Positions 60,840-64,000 of a DNA stretch of 64,000 bases are shown in pieces. The first letter of the stretch is position 1. Every line of letters starts with the position of its first letter. Made by a program: the position numbers and the translations under genes. The notes under the pieces were generated by a model. It did no database searches, was not told the origin of the DNA, and worked only from the letters and a program-made list of their open reading frames with translations. The stretch is from Pedobacter xixiisoli (GTDB taxonomy: Bacteria > Bacteroidota > Bacteroidia > Sphingobacteriales > Sphingobacteriaceae). The DNA lies in contig NZ_OCMT01000005.1 in NCBI RefSeq assembly GCF_900215335.1, forward strand, positions 124,001 to 188,000, in the 5' to 3' direction.

Positions 60840-62255
60840 ATGAAAAAGACATTATATCAAGTTTTAGCATTGATGATGCTAGTCTTATTCTTCTCTTGTA
60901 AAAAGAATGAGAATTTAGAAGTGGATTTGTCAAAATTCAATACTGATGATTATGTTAAAGGACCAATTGATACTTGGCTAAAAACGAATTTAGAAGATCC
61001 TTACAACATATCCACTGTTTATAGATTCGAAAGAAATTTAACAGATGTGAACCGAGATTTGTCACCTGTTTCTGTGGAAAAGGTACAGCCAATGATGAAT
61101 GCTGTATTGGTAAGCTTTTTACAGCCTTTTGAAAAACTAGCAGGTAAAGGCTTTATTAAAAAATATACGCCTAAACAATTTGTGTTATATGGATCTCCAT
61201 CTTATAATACCAATGGTTCGGTAACTTTAGGCTCTGCAGATGCAGGAAGAACTGTAATTCTTTACGAATTGAACAGTTTGAATTTTACGAGTGCAGGTGA
61301 TGTAAAGCGTAAGATAAGAACCATTCATCATGAGTTTACGCATATTTTGAACCAAAACATTGTTATTCCTCCAGCCTTTGAGCAAGTCTCAAAAGCAGAT
61401 TATTATGCAGATTGGACATCATCAGCTAATACCGCCGAGATATCTAGAGACCTTGGTTTTATTTCTCGGTATGCTAGAAGTTCATTCGGGGAAGATTTTG
61501 CAGAAATGGTTGCTCACCTCTTAGTAGAAGGGCAAGTGTATTTTGATAACTATTTGGTCTCAGCTACTCCAGCAGCAGCCGCAAAGCTGCGTGAAAAAGA
61601 AAAACTGGTTTATGCATATTACAAGGATTACTTTAATATAGACTTTAAGCAATTGCAAATAGAGGTGCAAAGTGTCTTGAAAAATACTTATGGTGCTACT
61701 GACCCTGCGGATAATACGCAGACTTTTTCTAACTATTTGAAAAACAATAGGGTTGGTACTTTGGCCTTTAACCCAACAGCAACACACTACACTACTTATG
61801 GAAGCTCTACAACTTTTAATACTGCTTGGACCAATTTTAAAAATGCTGTAGAAACACAGAGCGTAGTAGCTAATAGACGTTTCCCTCAATCGTTGTTATT
61901 CACTTTCACATCAGCAACTACGATGACAATACGTGTAAATTATTTGAATGCTTCTAATGCAGCAAATTCAGCAGACTATGATTTTAGTATTAATGTAAAT
62001 GCGGCAACTGGAGATGTTATTTTTGTAAAAACAATGCCTGAAGGTACCACTTCGGCACACAATAATGGTCAGCTTACAATATTCAAACCATATTTTGAAC
62101 AATATTTGCTGCCTTATTTTGTGAATAGAGTATTTGTAGCAGATTGGTTGCCAGTAGGTATTACATCAACAAATCCTTTGTATAGAACATTTGCTGGATT
62201 CTATGAGAAAGGTACACCGACTAACTATTTTTATGGACCTATAACCCTGAAGTAA
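60840..62255 (+). CDS. Substrate import-associated zinc metallohydrolase lipoprotein
   Basis: The 471-residue lipoprotein (Cys20 after LVLFFS) has the metal-binding HEFTH at 164-168 (in TIHHEFTHILNQN) and a downstream FGEDFAEMVAHLL, where Glu222 is the expected third ligand. I recall this as the SusC/SusD-linked metallohydrolase family (TIGR04549 type). It would cleave protein or a peptide-like glycan substrate outside the cell. It is eight bases after susD. Confidence 0.9.
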   Translation: MKKTLYQVLALMMLVLFFSCKKNENLEVDLSKFNTDDYVKGPIDTWLKTNLEDPYNISTVYRFERNLTDVNRDLSPVSVEKVQPMMNAVLVSFLQPFEKLAGKGFIKKYTPKQFVLYGSPSYNTNGSVTLGSADAGRTVILYELNSLNFTSAGDVKRKIRTIHHEFTHILNQNIVIPPAFEQVSKADYYADWTSSANTAEISRDLGFISRYARSSFGEDFAEMVAHLLVEGQVYFDNYLVSATPAAAAKLREKEKLVYAYYKDYFNIDFKQLQIEVQSVLKNTYGATDPADNTQTFSNYLKNNRVGTLAFNPTATHYTTYGSSTTFNTAWTNFKNAVETQSVVANRRFPQSLLFTFTSATTMTIRVNYLNASNAANSADYDFSINVNAATGDVIFVKTMPEGTTSAHNNGQLTIFKPYFEQYLLPYFVNRVFVADWLPVGITSTNPLYRTFAGFYEKGTPTNYFYGPITLK

Positions 62256-62258
62256 TAC

Positions 62259-63608
62259 ATGAAAAGGATATTAATACTAGTTGCGTTGCTGGCCATTTTA
62301 GCTAGCTGCAAAAAATCGAATGTGGAAGTTTTCGATAAAAAACCTGAGGAAAGGTTGAGTATATCTGTAAGTGAAGCAAAAACTACTTTGCTCAGTGCTC
62401 AGAATGGTTGGATTGCAACCTTACCCACTTCTGCTGGAGGTGGCTACGGATTTTACATGTCTTTCGATGCTGCTGAAAATGTAAAAATGTTAGGCGATTT
62501 AAATGCTGCGGCTATTTCAACATCTGCAACATCTACCTACAGATTGAAAGCGGTACTAGGTACAGAACTAATTTTTGATACTTTCAACTATATCTCGCTA
62601 CTGGTTGATCCTGTGCCAGGCGTATTTGGCGGTGCTGCAGGTTCCGGTTATAAAAGTGACATAGAGTTTTTATTCACGAAATCGACTGCTGACACGCTAG
62701 TCTTGACCGGTAAAAAGTATGGACAGGTGATGAAAATGGTCAAAGCTACCGCCGCACAAAAAACTGCTTATGAAAATGGGGGGTATAAAACTGCGATTGA
62801 CAAGTTTAAGGATTTTTTCACTGCTACAAAAAACCCTTACATAGAGTATACTGCTGGAAACACGCAGTTGAAAGTAGGTCTTTCTCTTGACTTTAATAAT
62901 ACTTTAGCTACTGGTAAAAGGGTGAGTTTTGCTGGCCCTTTAGCTGATGGAAAGATATCTACAGCTGTTGGGAAATTTGGATTAACCATTAATGGAGCGG
63001 ATATCTTAGGTGCACCTTTAGTTTACCAAGGTATTACTTTTACAAAATTTGTTTGGAAAGATGCAGCGACTTTAATCTTAATTGATAGCAATGGTAAGGA
63101 ATATATTATCAAAAGCAATCCTATTCCACTAATTGAGTTTAAAACGGTTTTTGCTTATAACGGTACTTATAATGGAATAATGATAACGGGTAGCGTACTT
63201 CCGGCAGGTATTACATCTGGCTGGAACACTTTATGGTCGGCTCAAATTGCAAATTACGCATTAAATAATGTTACTATGGAGTCTATGCAATTTAGATTAA
63301 TAAATGCTACAACTGCCAAGTTAGAGGTTTGGTTCGTATCTGGTACTACCAGATATTTAGCTGATGCTTCTTATACCTACACCATTGTTGACGATGTAAT
63401 TACGCTATCCAATTATATCCCTTCGGTTTCTAATACAAACTGGAATAATGGATGGGTTACTACAGCTATAAAAAACTACTTTACAACTAGTCCTTCATTT
63501 AAAATGGATTGGGTTCCTAGTAGCGATCCTACTGTTAGTAACATAGGTGGTTTGTATAAAGTGAGTGATCCAAGCAACTTTTATTACGGAAGAATGATTA
63601 AGAACTAA
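62259..63608 (+). CDS. DUF4302 lipoprotein
   Basis: The 449-residue lipoprotein (lipobox ILASC, Cys17) is a DUF4302 protein: VFDKKPEERLSISVSEAKTTLLSAQNGWIATLPTSAGGGYGFYMSFDAAENVKM at the start and two repeats of beta strands later. It is common in SusC/SusD loci next to the metallohydrolase. It probably binds the imported substrate at the surface. It lies only three bases after the metallohydrolase gene. Confidence 0.88.
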   Translation: MKRILILVALLAILASCKKSNVEVFDKKPEERLSISVSEAKTTLLSAQNGWIATLPTSAGGGYGFYMSFDAAENVKMLGDLNAAAISTSATSTYRLKAVLGTELIFDTFNYISLLVDPVPGVFGGAAGSGYKSDIEFLFTKSTADTLVLTGKKYGQVMKMVKATAAQKTAYENGGYKTAIDKFKDFFTATKNPYIEYTAGNTQLKVGLSLDFNNTLATGKRVSFAGPLADGKISTAVGKFGLTINGADILGAPLVYQGITFTKFVWKDAATLILIDSNGKEYIIKSNPIPLIEFKTVFAYNGTYNGIMITGSVLPAGITSGWNTLWSAQIANYALNNVTMESMQFRLINATTAKLEVWFVSGTTRYLADASYTYTIVDDVITLSNYIPSVSNTNWNNGWVTTAIKNYFTTSPSFKMDWVPSSDPTVSNIGGLYKVSDPSNFYYGRMIKN

Positions 63609-63644
63609 CTGTATTACGACTATGTTTTATTAAAACTTTTCCAA

Positions 63645-63821
63645 ATGAGAAAAACTAAAAAATACAGAATAAAACTAATCTGGTTAATGGGACCGGTTTG
63701 GCTGCTCATAGGTTTATATCCTTTGTTCATAAATTCAAGCCTCCAAATTGTTAATTACTTGGAATTGACACTAGGGGTAGGTTTGTCTTTATTTCTAATA
63801 TTTGATAGGTACCAAGATTGA
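63645..63821 (+). CDS. Small membrane protein at the end of the SusC/SusD operon
   Basis: The 58-residue protein has a basic start (MRKTKKYRIKL) and two hydrophobic segments (about 12-28 and 41-53), joined by SSLQIVNYLE. It lies 36 bases after the DUF4302 gene with no terminator between, and a strong terminator comes after it. It is below the usual gene-calling size. The function is unknown; it may be an operon accessory. Confidence 0.6.
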   Translation: MRKTKKYRIKLIWLMGPVWLLIGLYPLFINSSLQIVNYLELTLGVGLSLFLIFDRYQD

Positions 63822-63883
63822 GTTAGTCAGGTAGTCATACTTTAACATAAACAAGATAGTCAATAGTTAATTATACGTTCGAG

Positions 63884-63916
63884 CCCTTCAACTTCGGTTG
63901 AGGGGTTTCTTTTTTA
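63884..63916 (+). terminator. Terminator of the SusC/SusD operon
   Basis: CCCTTCAAC and GTTGAGGGG form a nine-base stem with a TTCG loop, followed by TTTCTTTTTT, about 63 bases after the small membrane gene. Confidence 0.85.
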
Positions 63917-63978
63917 AGAAATAGAAACTTTACTCACGTATGAAATAATTTTTTCTATTTTTCCCTTACCTTTACATC

Positions 63979-64000
63979 ATGAAAAAGGCACTATCCATTC
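63979..64000 (+). CDS. Start of a further gene, cut by the window edge
   Basis: Only seven codons are visible (MKKALSI), beginning with ATG at 63979. A lysine-rich start could open a signal peptide. Nothing can be said about its product. Confidence 0.4.

Overview
The window looks like a chromosomal segment of a Bacteroidota bacterium of the Sphingobacteriaceae, probably Pedobacter or a close relative. The reasons are the SusC/SusD pair, a GldB homologue, DUF4302 and DUF4269 genes, an Alternative Complex III operon, promoters with a TAnnTTTG -7 element, weak Shine-Dalgarno sites, low GC, and many short dispersed palindromic repeats. I assigned the lineage from these features, without any database search.

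Positions 1-32500 are mostly housekeeping genes. From the left: thrA (minus strand, 3' end cut by the window edge) with an intact thr attenuator and an Ile/Thr-rich leader peptide; a PIN-type toxin-antitoxin pair next to a perfect 28-bp palindrome; gcvT; a ComB-like phosphatase; a RAYT transposase; a patatin; gldB; a PorT-like barrel; nadE; lspA-lnt; a 153-bp triple tandem repeat running into a frameshifted GIY-YIG pseudogene; a PH/SHOCT protein with rsmI; serS; two YceI proteins around an outer-membrane barrel; two paralogous small membrane proteins; a SIMPL protein; a cold-shock protein; a DUF1080 lipid- or sugar-related secreted protein; an ileS - DksA-like - second lspA cluster; small membrane proteins; DUF4269; an MMPL/RND exporter; dgkA and recO.

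Positions 32500-33400 hold the most unusual structure. There are two identical, intact tRNA-Val(TAC) genes. Between them lie two tandem degenerate tRNA copies whose anticodon arm has been replaced by a TCCCGAT/ATCGGGA palindrome. After them a GIY-YIG nuclease gene is flanked by 73-bp direct repeats, each made of the tRNA 3' half plus its terminator, and the nuclease reading frame ends inside a further hybrid tRNA remnant. This looks like a small mobile unit that targets tRNA genes.

Positions 33460-36500 carry a DinB-family protein, an Fsr-like MFS exporter and a deoxyhypusine-synthase-like enzyme. Positions 36600-53400 form a complete respiratory supercluster on the plus strand: Alternative Complex III (actABCDEF), caa3-type cytochrome oxidase subunits II and I, heme A synthase, heme O synthase, two subunit III proteins, subunit IV, a cysteine-free SCO-like protein and a DUF420 protein. 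Together they would move electrons from menaquinol through ACIII cytochromes to oxygen.

Positions 53480-63830 form a regulated uptake locus: an ECF sigma factor, a FecR anti-sigma factor, a structured leader, a SusC receptor with an STN signalling domain, SusD, a zinc metallohydrolase lipoprotein, a DUF4302 lipoprotein and a 58-residue membrane protein. A terminator follows, and a new gene begins at the right edge.
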